Assembly: GCA_014529385.2 (NCBI GenBank)
Contig: CM043944.1
Location: 71,254,884-71,318,883 of the forward strand
DNA: 64,000 bases
DNA from: Adiantum capillus-veneris
Lineage: Eukaryota; Streptophyta; Polypodiopsida; Polypodiales; Pteridaceae
Direction: 5' to 3'
Positions 24,723 through 36,725 of the stretch are shown one piece after another (positions within the stretch are counted from its first letter, which is position 1; every line of letters starts with the position of its first letter). The notes below the pieces were generated by a model that worked only from the letters and a program-made list of their open reading frames with translations, was not told where the DNA came from and searched no databases. A program made the translations under genes and the position numbers.

Positions 24723-25558
24723 TCCTTTCATGAAACCTTTCAATTTACAAGACTGAAACCCCTAAACTTTCATGGATGGATGAATGGCTAGCAGGGTTTG
24801 CTAACTGGACAACAGAAGAAGAAGAGCTCCAAGCACAACTAGACGAACTCCGCATCTCCATTGAAGATTGAGTGCCAGGCGTAACGGTAATCGATTTGCA
24901 GTGGGAAAGTCAACCAACATGCCAAAATCAGTTGATATACATAGGCCGGGTGCCAAGAAGAAGAAGGAGAAGGTCGAAACCATGTCTGCAACCTACAACC
25001 AACCCGCAACAACAAGATGGAGGGAGCTTTGCACAATAGAGAATCAACACTGATCTACTTTGAGAATCGGGTAACTCAAGTCACTGAGGTACTTATCATA
25101 GTCTGTTTCCAGGTCGCACCTGATGCTGCAGCATAGATAATGGAAGCACTTGCTCACGCTCTCACTAGAGAGACTAGGGATCTGCTGAATTTGTTTGAGG
25201 AAAGAACACCACCCTCTCCCACAAGCTTGAACAGTGACTAAGCACCTCTAAGCTTCACATGAATCAGTTCAACCTACCTCAAGACAGATCACACATACCG
25301 ACACGAGTACGCTCAATCAAGGTAATACTGGAATTGAAGGCTCACTACCAGCATGTCATCGACACCATGCTGGGTGGGGAGCAGTTTTTTGAGGTTCTGG
25401 CATCAGATCAGCCATGTGTCTTACCTTTGGTACAAGGCAATGTACCGTTTGAGATTTTAATCTATGTCCTAGTATAAGAGGGTATACACGCCTCCTTGTA
25501 AAGAAAAAAAACTTTTGCAAGCTAAGCAGTGTGTCTTTCTAGCTTTCTCTCAGTAATC
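24723..25558 (+). other. Tat leader with decayed open segments
   Basis: Short open segments (for example 25259-25477) are interrupted by many stops. They may be remains of an upstream ORF, as some Tat elements have, but no domain is recognisable. Confidence 0.45.
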
Positions 25559-28500
25559 ATGGCAAGTGTAGCATTTCCAACATTTTAAGGAAAGAAGGGG
25601 GAGGATTTGGTAACAGACTTCCTAGATGACTTTGAAGTAGCATGTGTAGTGAGCAACAAAGATATAGATGAATCCCGGGCTAGAATCTTTAAGCATTTCA
25701 TGAAGCTAGAAGCTAGGTCATGGTACAATGCACTTCCACAAGCAACTAAGGATGATTGGGAGCCCTTAAAAACCGCTTTTAAGAGGCGTTTTGGGGAAGG
25801 TACTGATAGCCGTTTTTTGGCTCTCCGTAATCACCATAGTGAGTTACCTCACCCTACCAAAATCACCTAAACACTGTGGCTATTCTTACCTTTTCACTGT
25901 AGATAGGCGTGTGTGAGTTAGGAAATTTTTCCCATATCTTCTTAAAACCCTCAGCTAGCTAGTCACTGGCTAGTTGATCCAAAAGATAAATAAACACAAA
26001 ATCCAAAGTATATTATGGCCCATTGGTGTGTAAATATCTCATTGTATATAGGGCCTAAATATAGAGAATTTTCATAATTATTTTGGTATTTATTAAAATA
26101 TTTCACCTAGGTGTGCGTTATTTTCCTATATATGCTACGTACATTTACTCACCATTACCATAATATTTTTTACCTATGTATTCTATAAAAGATCATTTCA
26201 TGCAAGCTTCTCTTATTTTTGGTGTGAATACACTCCAAGGAAAAACCTCAAAAATACCTTTCACCCATCAGTCATTGCATTTCACTAAATTCCTATTTCC
26301 TAGAGGTATTTTTTCTTATCTCTTGTAAATAAATATACTTCAATAAAAACAAATGAGGGTCCTCTCATTTGATTCCATATATTTTCATATATATCTTTTT
26401 TCCATTTCATATTTATATATAGGTGACACTATTGTAGATTCCATAAATTGTTTATATATATTAGCCTGTTTTTTCCCATCATATCCATGTATTATATTTA
26501 TGCATAATCCACAACTATGCACATTTTCAAACCCCTAAGAATCAATAAGGTCATTCTCTAATGCAAGGAGGGTCTCACCTTTGGAGCCATATGCAAATGC
26601 AACAAAAGGGAGGCCACTGAAGACCTTTTTGTGAAGAAAACAGGTATTTTGGTGGGATTTTTTATATCCATCTCCACTCCGAATTTGAAGTGGTGGTCAA
26701 AAGAGAAAATGTGGACCAAAATCTGAATAATCACCTCAAACATTTTGGTGATTTTTGGAGCAACCACCGGTGAGCTAGTATTTTTTTGTGGACCCCAGTC
26801 TGCCCACTTTTCTCATAAGTAGCCCATAGTCTTCTCTCACCTCTTTCCACACTTCCACACACACACACACACACTCATTCCTCTCAATCCCTCACTCAAA
26901 CGTGCACCTTTCATGGTTTCTCTCACCTTCTTCACCATTAACCTCCCCTCTTACTCCCATAGCTCTCATATGAGCTCTACATGTACATACACCATCTCTA
27001 TGCCTCTCTCTATTACTTCCAAAGTATAATTCCATCTTACCCATCAACCTTGGTGGCGGTGGCATAAAGAAGAGAAGACAAAGAAGATGATCAATAGTCA
27101 TTTTGGGAACCTACACAAGTAAGTACTTCTTCAAGCTTCACCATCACAAGGATTTCCTCAATTCATTCAACCATCTTGCTTCAACCATCCACCTCATTCT
27201 ACCCATTGTAAATATATCATTAACTTTCTAGTGATTACTAACACTAACCACTAACATACTAACACAAAATAGACATTGACCTAACCATAAAAGACACCTC
27301 ACCTCAAGACATGTGCATAGTAACTCTCACTCTCTATCTTTCTCTCTCTCCCCTTCCCTAAAACTCTACTTTCACCTTATCTACCATCAATAATGCTCTC
27401 TTTTGAGTCCACATCCATGGCTCAAGCAGACAAAGAAGGCCCGCAATGTTTTGATATTCAGAAAAAAACTTAATCCTGATTTGTTAGCTTATAAATTAGG
27501 ATTTCCAATAATCTTAATGAGGGGTCTCCAACCTATAAATAGGCCCCTCTCCTTCTTGTAAAAAAATCTACAATATCTCACACAACACCCCAACACTCTA
27601 TGCGTGAAGAGAGACTTAGGTGTAGCAACCACTTTGTGAGCTTCACTCTTGGTGTGAGAGAAGCTTTCAAGCTACATATTGCAAGTGAGAGAGCGTGAGT
27701 TCAAGAATTTCAAAACCACTGTTGTATATGCTCCTCCATCATCAATAAATTGAGTTTTGGTGCATCAAAGGCGTGATTCGACGTTCAAATCTTCGTCCTT
27801 CCATTTATGCAATACGGTTTGGTGAATTCAAAGTGACTTGTGTATTTTGAGTTTCTATCAGTTGATCTTGTTTTAGAAAGTGTTTTAGTGTGTTTTCATT
27901 GCCAATTTTGTGTCCATTGTAAGAGGGTATTGTGGTGAGAGGTCTCCCATACCCTAAGAAAGTTGGCAATGTTTAGCATTCACTAAGCATTGAGTGAGTT
28001 TTGTACAAGCTCTTGATAGCATCATAACGAACCATCTCCATTTTCAAGTCACAAATAAGGTATCATGCAAGATCCATTCCTCTCTGTGTTCCCTTTGCTC
28101 TAGCTCTCTCTAGTTCATTTTGTGTGTGTCTTTGTGTGAGGTTGCTGGTGTGTGTTTTGTGGTGTATCTTCTTGGTTGTAAAAAAATCTCTCTTGCATCC
28201 TAGTTTGCATACCATAACTAGGTGGTGCACCTATCTTGTTTAGGTTTGGCTGTGGGTTTGTTGTTTTGTTGTGCTTGTGGTTGCCCCAGCCCCAATTGAG
28301 TAGCACGGGAGCCTTGAGGGGTGTTTAGAGGTCGCCTCTCTTGTTGCCCGCCCTGGACCGCCTTAGTACCACTTCAGAGAAGTTGTGGACAAGTTGAGAG
28401 ACTTGAAGCAAGAGGGTCTTTTAGAATATTCCACCTATGAGTCCAAATTTGTGGATTTGTGGGAACGGTGGGTTGAGTCATTGGCAAGGGGGGAAGCTGC

Positions 28501-28648
28501 GCCCGATTTCCTAAAGAAAGACCGGTTCACGCATGGCTTATGGCGTCTTCTCAAGGAGAAGGTGAAGGGTAGATTCCCGGCTACGTACGAGTTAGCCGTC
28601 GAGATTGCTCGCCTTAAGGATAAGAAGTTGCAAAGCCAAAGAAACTGA
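25559..28648 (+). pseudogene. Tat gag, split by a solo LTR
   Basis: Gag starts at ATG 25559 after a translation-like context, has a stop at 25586 and continues through FLDDFEVACV, EARSWYNALP and LKTAFKRRFGEG until 25836. It resumes at 28368 with VDKLRDLKQEG, ESKFVDLWERW, FTHGLW and PATYELAVEIARLKDKK, ending at 28648. The intervening LTR plus one ACCA copy is 2,535 bp, a multiple of three, and both halves are in the same phase. The insertion therefore landed in a readable gag. A CCHC knuckle (CYNCGEYGH...C, 28869-28914, with a TAG inside) lies downstream. Confidence 0.85.
25837..28367 (+). mobile_element. Solo LTR (2,531 bp) inserted in the Tat gag
   Basis: It is flanked by ACCA on both sides (25833-25836 and 28368-28371) and interrupts gag without shifting its phase. 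It contains a TATA box (27534-27541, TATAAATA then GGCCCC), a CA-rich leader, the hairpin CCTAG (28199-28203) / CTAGG (28218-28222) followed by TGGTGC, and a TAGAGGTCGCC block near its end. The termini read TAGTGAG...CTTAGT rather than TG...CA, so the exact edges could be off by a few bases or mutated. No internal domain remains, which fits LTR-LTR recombination. Confidence 0.82.
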
Positions 28649-29114
28649 GTCAACAGAAGTAGGAACATCATGCCAACCAACAACCACGACAACCACCATT
28701 CCACCACCACCACCGGCTCATGGGGTAAGAGATGATCAACAAGATATGTTGACCTATATTACTGACCAACTGTAGAATTTGTCTGTCGACTTAATACAAC
28801 AAGAAAGGAATCAAGAAAGAGATTAAGACCCAGGAAGAGCATGATGACAAAACAGGGAGTATCATTGCTACAACTGTGGAGAATATGGTCACGGTATGTA
28901 GTACTGTCCCAAACCACGGCAAAACTATAATAGAGGAGGTAGGAGGAACCAACTGTCATCCCCTAGAGAAAGAACACCCCCACCCCGAGCACCAGCCCCA
29001 CCAACATAAATTCTATGCCCACCACAAGTATCCATTCCACCTCTTCCACCGGCACCACCACCTAATCACCCTGTAAACATCATAAGGCTAGAAGAGAAAG
29101 GAAAGGTTGTAGTA
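28649..29114 (+). pseudogene. Tat gag C-terminus and zinc knuckle, degraded
   Basis: A proline- and histidine-rich linker with stops and the CCHC knuckle at 28869-28914 (third Cys side interrupted by TAG). Open frames on the minus strand are shadows. Confidence 0.65.
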
Positions 29115-29808
29115 GTGGATCCACCCAGAGTAAAGGAGAGGAATAAGGGTAAGGAGAAGGTAACCTTCGTAGAACCATTTGAAGGCATGACTGTGAAAAG
29201 AGCTAGGAGGGAAAAAGCTACACAATTAGATGATGAGAGAAGCATGAAAGGAGAGACTAGCAAGAGGCCATCTAGGCCACAACGAAAATTAGGCATCACC
29301 GACTTCCAGTTAGGGGAAATTTCTAAGCCCTATGATCTAACATTGGATGTGGCAGAGCAAGGAACAAATATTACTTGGCCACAACTGCTACATCTCGCAC
29401 CAAAGGTAAGGCGGAAATGGTCCAAAATGGTAAGTACAAGACACTCCAAAGCAAAGGTAGCCGGAGCAATTTTGGGTTGCAATATGGATGACATCCTTCC
29501 ACTTGTCGACGTCAACATAAAAGGAAAGAGGGTTGGAAACACCTACATTGATGGAGGTGCACAAATTTGTGTGATGAGCGAAGCTATGATTCTTCAATTG
29601 GGGCTTGAGGTTGACATGCCTCTCCATGCAAGGCAAAGATGGCAAACAATGCAAAAGTAAAGTGTATAGGTGTGGTAAGTTCTGTGAAGATAAAAGCTTT
29701 AACATTGAGGTAGAGGTAGATGTTTTTGTAATGCCTACTAAGGGGGAGGGCTATCCATTAATCTTGGGAAGGCCATGGTTGATGTCCATGAAGGCAAAAC
29801 ATGACTAG
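29115..29808 (+). pseudogene. Tat aspartic protease region
   Basis: The open segment 29115-29660 contains ITDFQLGEIS and then the protease active site YIDGGAQICVMS (Asp-Gly-Gly-Ala, near 29551). After a frameshift near 29640-29660 the second half continues at 29605-29808 with the conserved flap-to-end block YPLILGRPWLMSMKAKHD. Protease cuts the polyprotein in the particle; here it is broken by the frameshift. Confidence 0.8.
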
Positions 29809-29826
29809 GGCATTGGCCTTCTACGC

Positions 29827-30893
29827 ATGACTGGTAAGAAAGGGGAGACAATCTACTACGACATGAAAACTGGCAAGCAGAAGCAAATGGATTTAGAAAC
29901 ATCAGCAGATGAAACCACGAGCGAGTCTTCCACTTCTGAGGAGAACACCACATCCACCGACAAAAGTGACAGTTCCATCGATGTGATGGGTATCATCATA
30001 AAGTATCCACAAAGGGTAAGCACAACTAGTGATCCGTCACCAGAAGAGCAATGCAATGAAAAGGAGAGCAAATCACATGGCCTACGAGAAAGTAGGTTGA
30101 AGGGTATGTTGTACACGGAATTAACACTTGAGGAGAAAGATAGTTTTTTGCAAATGTTAATGGGATTTCCTGACTTGTTCATTGACAACTATGAAAGAAT
30201 CATAGGTATTACAGTGGTGGAACATCATATTAAGCTAAAGGAAGGGGTAAAACCAGTTGTGCAAAAGCTACGACGACTCGGATTCATACAAGAAAAGGCA
30301 CTCCTAGCCGAGGTAAGGAAGCTGCCAGAAGGAGGTTTCATCTATCTTGTAGAAAACTCAGAATGGGTGTCACCCGTAGTAGTGATGCCTAAAAAGAATG
30401 GTAAGTGGAGGGTCTGCGTTGACTACAAACCACTAAATGCAGCTACAAAGAGAGACCACTTTCCTCTCCCCTTCTTGGATGAAATTTTGAATGAAGTAGC
30501 GGGTTTTGAATGCTACACCGTGTGATGGTTATTTAGGATATTTTCAAATACTCGTAGCCTTGGAAGATCAGCTAAAAACCACTTTCATCACGCCATGGGG
30601 TTGTTTTGCATACAGAGTTATGCCATTCGGTCTCACAAATGCACCTGCAACATTCCAAAGATATGTCACATAAGTCTTTCAACCGTTCTTTGGAACATCC
30701 ATAAGAGTACTCATTGATGATTTTTGTATATATAGCTCTCGCATTTCACACTTAGGAAAGGTAACTGAAGGTTTGGCCAGGTTGCAAAGTCTAGGCGGGC
30801 AATTAAATGTGGACAATGCCACATTGGGGAAAGTAAAGTCATTCTACTAGGCCATGAAATTTCAACGAAAGGTATAACACCGATCCAAGTAAA
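29827..30893 (+). pseudogene. Tat reverse transcriptase, frameshifted
   Basis: 29827-30525 carries an acidic/serine linker and then the start of the polymerase (VEHHIKLKEGVKPVVQK, WVSPVVVMPKKNGKWRVCVDY, HFPLPFLDEILNEVAG). A one-base frameshift creates the stop at 30523. The following frame continues with GYLGYFQI, TPWGCFAYRVMPFGLTNAP, a TAA near 30671 and the catalytic LIDDF at about 30711-30725. The aspartate pair survives although the frame does not. Confidence 0.88.
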
Positions 30894-31543
30894 GTGTCCG
30901 CACTCATAGCCCTACCTTCACCAACAACCGCACGTCAACTGGTCTCTTGTTTACAAAAGGTGAGGTACTTGAGTAGATTCATACATCTACTATCACAACT
31001 TGTTCTACCACTACAACAGCTCACTCAAAAATCTACTTTCACCTGGAATGAGGAAAGCGAACATCACTACAACAAGGTAAAGGAGGTCTTAGCCACCTGG
31101 CCAACTATCTCACCACCCAAGTGGGATGAAAAATTCTATGTCACCTCAAGTGTGGGTGATGACTCATTGGGGACTGTGCTACTCCAAAAGGATACAACAA
31201 CATCGTTCATGAGGCCAATTTACTTCTCTATTCAAATGATGACAGCAGAGAGAAAGGTTTCACCCATGTGGAACACTTAGTCCTAGCTCTTAGATTTGCA
31301 ACTACAAAGTTTAGGTCATATTTACTGCCTAAGCAATTTGTGATTCTAACCACGGATGAGATGTTTCCCTATGTTGTACAACACATGGATGTGTCTGCTA
31401 GGATTACTAAGTGGCTAGTTCGTCTGCAAGAATTTGACTACACGGTACAGGTGGAAAGCACGATAAGGGCAAGCTTGGGAGGACTCATGACCTACCAAGG
31501 CTTTGAGAGGAAGGAGAAGCAATTTAAAGGGGAAGAAATTTGA
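30894..31543 (+). pseudogene. Tat RNase H (first)
   Basis: Two overlapping open segments (30894-31280 and 31268-31543), separated by a frameshift, carry the connection and RNase H motifs TFTWNEESEHHYNKVKEVL, FYVTSSVGDDSLGTVLLQKD, ATTKFRSYLLPKQFVI and SARITKWLVRLQEFDYTVQV. The first catalytic aspartate position reads TSS instead of the usual DAS-type motif. That is typical of Tat elements, where a second RNase H follows. Confidence 0.85.
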
Positions 31544-31561
31544 TTACTTACAGTACCACCG

Positions 31562-32194
31562 ATGGTAGAAGGAGCACACTCTCTCTACTTTGATGGAGCC
31601 TACAAGCGAGCATCCGACAAAGCAGTTGCAGCCATAGTGGTCTTTGATGACAAAGGTATCAAGGTATTTTCGCTTGGCCAATTGTTAGATTCACATTCTA
31701 ACAATGAAGCCGAGTATGTAGCACTAACCAAGGGTTTACAATGGTGCATCTCGCAAGGGGTAAAGCGCCTTAACGTATTTGGGGATGCTCTACTTTTGGT
31801 AAGGCAAGTAAATGGAGTATGGACATGCAAGAATCCTAGCTTGAGGACTCTCTTAAGCGGTGTAAAAATCTTGTTGGGTAAGTTTGAAGAAGTTCAAATA
31901 CACCATATCCCAAGGGCTCAAAACTATGAAGCAGATTTCCTAGCAAGTGAAAGACTGCAGGAAGTGGTGGTTGGGGCTATAAAGCTAAAGCTCCCTCTCT
32001 TTCAAGGTAGTGATGCCTTACCTAATATCATGCACTTTTTGGAAACAGGGGAATGCCCATCGGATTTAACAAAGGGACAGAAGCAATGGTTGACACGGAA
32101 GGCCACAAGGTATCGGCTCATCAATGACGGTTTGTACTGTAAGGGTAAGGACCAAATACCGAGGAAGGTCCCTCTCTCTAATGAAATCACGTGA
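31562..32194 (+). pseudogene. Second (plant archaeal-type) RNase H of the Tat element
   Basis: An open segment of 210 codons has the full catalytic set: SLYFDGAYKRASDKA (first Asp), SNNEAEYVALTKGLQWC (Glu), VFGDALLLVRQV (Asp) and HIPRAQNYEADFLA (last Asp). It lies between the standard RNase H and integrase, the diagnostic position for the Tat lineage, where it is thought to complement the degenerate first domain. This domain itself is the best preserved part of the element. It ends just before the integrase zinc-binding region. Confidence 0.9.
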
Positions 32195-33353
32195 GTAATT
32201 GCTAGTTGTCATGACGGGGTTTATGGTGGTCATTTTGCCCTAGACATAACAAGTAGAAAAATCTTGCAGGCTGGCTTCATATGGCCTATCCTCAACCGAC
32301 ATGTACACCACTAGTGCAAGACGTGTAAGTTGTGTCAGAAGGCCGACACTAGGTCACTTATGCCTGAACCTCAGACACCAATCCTTTCATATGGACCGTT
32401 TTAAAAGTGGGGTATCAATGCCATAGGACCATTTCCTACGGCCAACTCAGGGAAATTTTACATCATCATGGGAGTCGACTATATGACTAGATGGGCGGAA
32501 GCTACAGCCACTACTAGAATCACAGGGGTAGAGGTAGCTAAGTTTATCTACGAGCACATATGCTGTAGGTTTGGCACACCATTAGAGATCATCTCTGATA
32601 GAGGACCAGGGTTCAGAGAAGACTTGGTAGGAGAATTAATGCAGAAACTTGGCATTACAAGGAGGCACTCTTCACCATATTACCCTCAATGTAATGGCCT
32701 AGTTGAAAAGGTGAATGGAATGGTTTCTAAAATTATTACCAAGCAGGTAAACAATCATCCTGGAGACTGGGATAAGTACCTACTACCAGCTTTGTGGGCC
32801 TACAGAACCTCATTCCGTACATCCTTGGGATTCACACCGTATCATTTGGTATTTGGTAAGGAAGAAATATTGCCCATTAAAGTGCAACTACAAAGTTTGA
32901 GAGTAATGGCAAGCCAACTTCAACAGCCCAACATGCATTTGAGAGATCACATCATCGACTTGGAAAGACTACATCTGGACAGAGAAGAAGCAATAAATTA
33001 TTATGCGGCACAAGCACAGCACAGACGGCTTAGCTTTAACCAGCCTCTTCGACAAAAATAATTAAAGAAAGGAATGTTGGTGCTCCGCTACGACAATCGC
33101 TTTGACACACGCAAAGATAAGAAACTCCTACTACGATGGGAACGCCCTTTCATCATCAGGAAAAAGTATGCCAATGGAAGTTACTAGCTTATGGAAGGTG
33201 ATGGAAAACTTCATAAAACAAGGGTAAATGGTTGGCGGCTCAAACCTTATTTTCTTCGATTTGATCAAGCTCCACCTATCTCCATTCCTGATGAGGACAC
33301 ACCATCAACCGCCACCTCCGACGACAACGATCAAACAGATGAGTTAGAGGCAT
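32195..33353 (+). pseudogene. Tat integrase
   Basis: The HHCC zinc-binding region (CHDGVYGGHF, CKTCKLCQK) at 32208-32345 has stops. The core (32468-33061) has GVDYMTRWAEA (first Asp), ISDRGPGF (second Asp) and GLVEKVNGM (Glu). The C-terminal part (KGMLVLRYDNRFD, GDGKLHKTRVNGWRLKPYF) continues to 33353 after a stop at 33059. All catalytic acids of the DDE triad remain, so loss of function is due to stops. Confidence 0.88.
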
Positions 33354-33366
33354 GAATGCCCTAACC

Positions 33367-33382
33367 TAAGGGGGAGGGCTAA
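33367..33382 (+). promoter_or_regulatory. Tat polypurine tract
   Basis: TAAGGGGGAGGGCTAA directly precedes the 3' LTR start TGACGC at 33383 and primes plus-strand synthesis in this type of element. Confidence 0.85.
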
Positions 33383-33850
33383 TGACGCTTGGTTATCCGC
33401 ACCACTCTCTAGCCCGGCCAAAGAATTGAGGTAACTATGGCGAGGCGCTATTTGTTTTCAAAATCTCTCTCTTTCATTATTGTACGCACTCTCTCTCACT
33501 CCCCCCCCCCCCCCCCCCCCCCTTTGTTTGGCCTCGCACATGCCTCTCTCTCCTTCCCCTTGTTTTCTTCCCACCGCCCCTCCACCCCCCCCCCCCCCCT
33601 CTCTCACTACCCCCATTTCCCCTTCCTTCTCTCCCCACTTATATCTCACTGCATGTGTACAACCCCTAGGGGAAACGAAATAATGCAACTCTCCCTCATC
33701 CTCATATCCCATCCCTTGACTTCATTAAACTCCCCCCCCTTCCTCACTCAGAGACGGCCGAGAGCAGCCCTATCACCCTACCACCCCCCTCTTGCGTGTC
33801 CTCTTCGCTCGGAGCCCGTAGGTGCATGAGATGACCTCTCTCTCTCCCTC

Positions 33851-33939
<89 letters not shown>

Positions 33940-34044
33940 CTTCTCAGCCCCACTATCCCCTCGCTCACTCTCTCGCAGTCTCTCTCTCGCTCTCGGTGTT
34001 GGCACAGACAGGCCCGCAGGCGCAACCCCCGAGGGCGCTGAGAT

Positions 34045-34118
<74 letters not shown>

Positions 34119-35771
34119 ACTCACTCACTCACTCACTACACACCCACTCTACACTCACACACACGCGCGCGCTCCCCCCCTACCATAATCCCCAGCGTCT
34201 TCTTCTCTCGCTCGTCTGGTTTCCCCTGCATGCAAAAAACGTATATATATATATATATATATATACATATACATAATTGATTAAAAAACCCACCACCCCC
34301 TCCTCTCGTTCCCACATACGCCACTACACATACCTACCATATATGATACACACTACATACATACTCACAACACATATACACCATACATACACACATACAT
34401 GTACACGCATATACGCACTCACAAACAAAAAAAGAAAAGAAAAGGAAGCTATCGACATAAACATCAAAGGAGGAAAGGAGGCCAAGTCGCACGTCGCCAA
34501 CACCAAAACAAGAAGTGGCACCGAAGGCACGCCCCGGCCAACACCGAAAGGAGGTAACTCATAACATTTTGGCTTCTCACAACAAAAACCGATTCCAGCA
34601 GCCCTAAAACCTCACACCGACAACCCGAACCATCGACAAAACCCTTTGTAAATGCCCTAAACCCCCACTCTTCCCTAATAAACTACCCATGGCTAGTGGA
34701 TTGTAAAAAACTCTCTCCCATCCCACTGTTTCCTCTCTCTCTATCTCTCTTACTAGAGAGGCATCTAGACCTTCTACAGCAACCAAAGGATATTTGCAAT
34801 CACCAGTAGGTAAGGACCACCTCTCAAGCCTATATAAAGAGGCCTCCGCTTAGCACAAAAAACACACACGAGAGAGAAGACACAAGTGAAGGAGGAGCAC
34901 ACTAGCTCCATGCACTCTACATTTTAAGCACCACTAATGCACATAGTGCAACCCATACTTGAGAGCTAATGGCATCATGTTTGGTTGCAAGCTTGGGCAT
35001 TTTAGCATTGACAACATCAACATTCTCCCCATGATTCACCACATCACGGTTGAGTTACTAATCATGACCACTCTATGCACATGAAGTAGTCACTACTCTC
35101 CTGCCAAGCAACATGAGCACGCTTGGATTGAAAGCGTCAATGCCATGCTACCTTGGCCCGCTCTTGATGTTGGTGATTGATGTTGTCGGTGGCCGCATCA
35201 TCTTGATGTTTTCCCCTAACTAACCTTCCCGCTAACTTCAACCTTGCTATGCACCATATGGCACCTACCTTCCATGATGCACCCTAATGCCAAGAGCCAG
35301 GTCTATAATCGTCAATATCACCACTTGTAAGTATCAGCATCGCCAATAAAGGGTGCAATGTTGTTTTGATCTTTGGGGTCCATTCTCTATTTTGATCTCT
35401 CACAATTACGGGATGTTTCGTCTCTTGTATATTGCCCTGCTTGTGCTCCATCACGTGCAATCTCTCACGCCAGTTAGTGTGCCCTGTTCCGAGCTTTTCA
35501 CATACCTCCCTCGTGCACACACTAATGACTAGTGATCAGGCATTTCTTTACATGTGTACGTTTGTTACACCACCATTTCCTGTTGATTACCTAAAGGGCA
35601 TTTCAAGTTTTCTACCCTATGTCATGTATGTTTGCGTCCTAGCCACACTTATGCTAGGTGGTGCCCCTCCCTACCTATAGGATCACTCCTACCTTGAGAT
35701 GATGCTTGGGGATGTTCAGGCTATGTGTGGTGTAGAGGCCACCCCATATGGCATGTCATTTCCGGCAATCA
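33383..35771 (+). mobile_element. Tat 3' LTR, 2,389 bp, uninterrupted
   Basis: Starts TGACGC, ends ...GGCAATCA. It contains poly-C runs, two long (CT)n tracts (33852-33932, 34048-34114), an (AT)n run, a TATA box at 34831-34838 and the hairpin CCTAGC (35638-35643) / GCTAGG (35653-35658). It preserves, at about 35087-35100, the unoccupied site (GTAGTCACTACTC) where the copia element sits in the 5' LTR. Confidence 0.93.
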
Positions 35772-35775
35772 CTGT

Positions 35776-36235
35776 TACAACCAATCCGTGTTGGCGCAGA
35801 CTCGTTGCAACAACAAACGGGTAGTTGGATATGGCTCGCGATGTAGCCAAGTGTGGTAGCAACGAAGTGCATGGCTAGGTGCGGGTTGGGTGCAACAACA
35901 AGCCAATAGTGTGATGTGGCTTGCGATGCCGTCGACAACTACAGCTTCTCGTGACCCTGCCTTCACTTGCACGAACTGCAATTGCGAGAGGGAAAAACAG
36001 TCTTCCACCAGGGCAAAGAAGAGTTCCTTGTTTCCATGTAGGAGTCATCCCACGGTGGAACTCCTTGTTTCCTATCAGTGCGTTTGTTCTCTCTTATGCA
36101 AGGCGATTAGGTTTGTCGCTTGTCGCATAGCTAGACAAAGCACTCTATGGCCTGTGGACACCCTGCACTCTCTACCTTTCTTGCCTGCACTCTGGGCAAA
36201 GTATATGTATGTCTTCGTGCCTTGCTGATGCACGC
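35776..36235. other. Flank of the Tat element, no gene seen
   Basis: It contains an imperfect direct repeat (CAACAACAA...GGCT(T/C)GCGATG) around 35810-35930. Open frames are short and unsupported. Confidence 0.4.
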
Positions 36236-36241
36236 CATCTA

Positions 36242-36243
<2 letters not shown>

Positions 36244-36316
<73 letters not shown>
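36244..36316. repeat. (CT)n microsatellite
   Basis: Uninterrupted CT run of about 73 bp. Confidence 0.97.
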
Positions 36317-36318
<2 letters not shown>

Positions 36319-36477
36319 GCCTTCTCCACGTGGTATCTCCCCCCCTTTTCCCTTCAAACCCATAGGACGATCTACCCAGATTCTATTTAATAAACCATGT
36401 GCTCCCTCCATTGATGTGTGACTGTCATTTCCCTCTTAACGGGTATCTCTCGACAATCCCTTTACAGGCACTCGCCC

Positions 36478-36725
36478 CTATCCCTTGCTACAATCATGGC
36501 AAGCTACACACGTGCAACATCTCCACCAAGAAGAGGATGAGGAGGATGGAGAAGAGGATGACCTCTTTCTTGCCTTTTTCTCCCCTTGTTCCTCCTCTTC
36601 TACACCATTAATTTCTTTAGAAGAGGAAGAGGATGAGGAGGATGAAGAAGAGGGTGACATCTTTCTCGCCTTGTTTTTCCCTTGTTTCCTATCTTCCCTC
36701 TTTGAATCACAGTAAAGAGGAGTTT
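36478..36725 (-). pseudogene. Ser/Glu-rich low-complexity coding-like segment
   Basis: On the minus strand two imperfect copies of a block with GKNKARK / GEKKARK, a run of serines and a lysine-glutamate tail are seen. It follows the ORF ending at 36726 and may be its degraded continuation. Function unknown. Confidence 0.35.

Larger units (their letters stand above)
16795..35771 (+). mobile_element. Tat-type Ty3/gypsy retrotransposon, interrupted by two insertions
   Basis: A 5' LTR (16795-18478 plus 24048-24698), primer site (24705), gag, protease, reverse transcriptase, RNase H, a second RNase H, integrase, polypurine tract (33367-33382) and 3' LTR (33383-35771) stand in canonical order on the plus strand. 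Without the copia element (18479-24042 plus one GTCAC) and the solo LTR (25837-28367 plus one ACCA) it would be about 10.9 kb. The second RNase H between RNase H and integrase is the hallmark of the Tat lineage. Flanking CTAT (16791-16794) and CTGT (35772-35775) could be a decayed 4-bp target duplication. Many stops and frameshifts make it non-functional. Confidence 0.88.
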
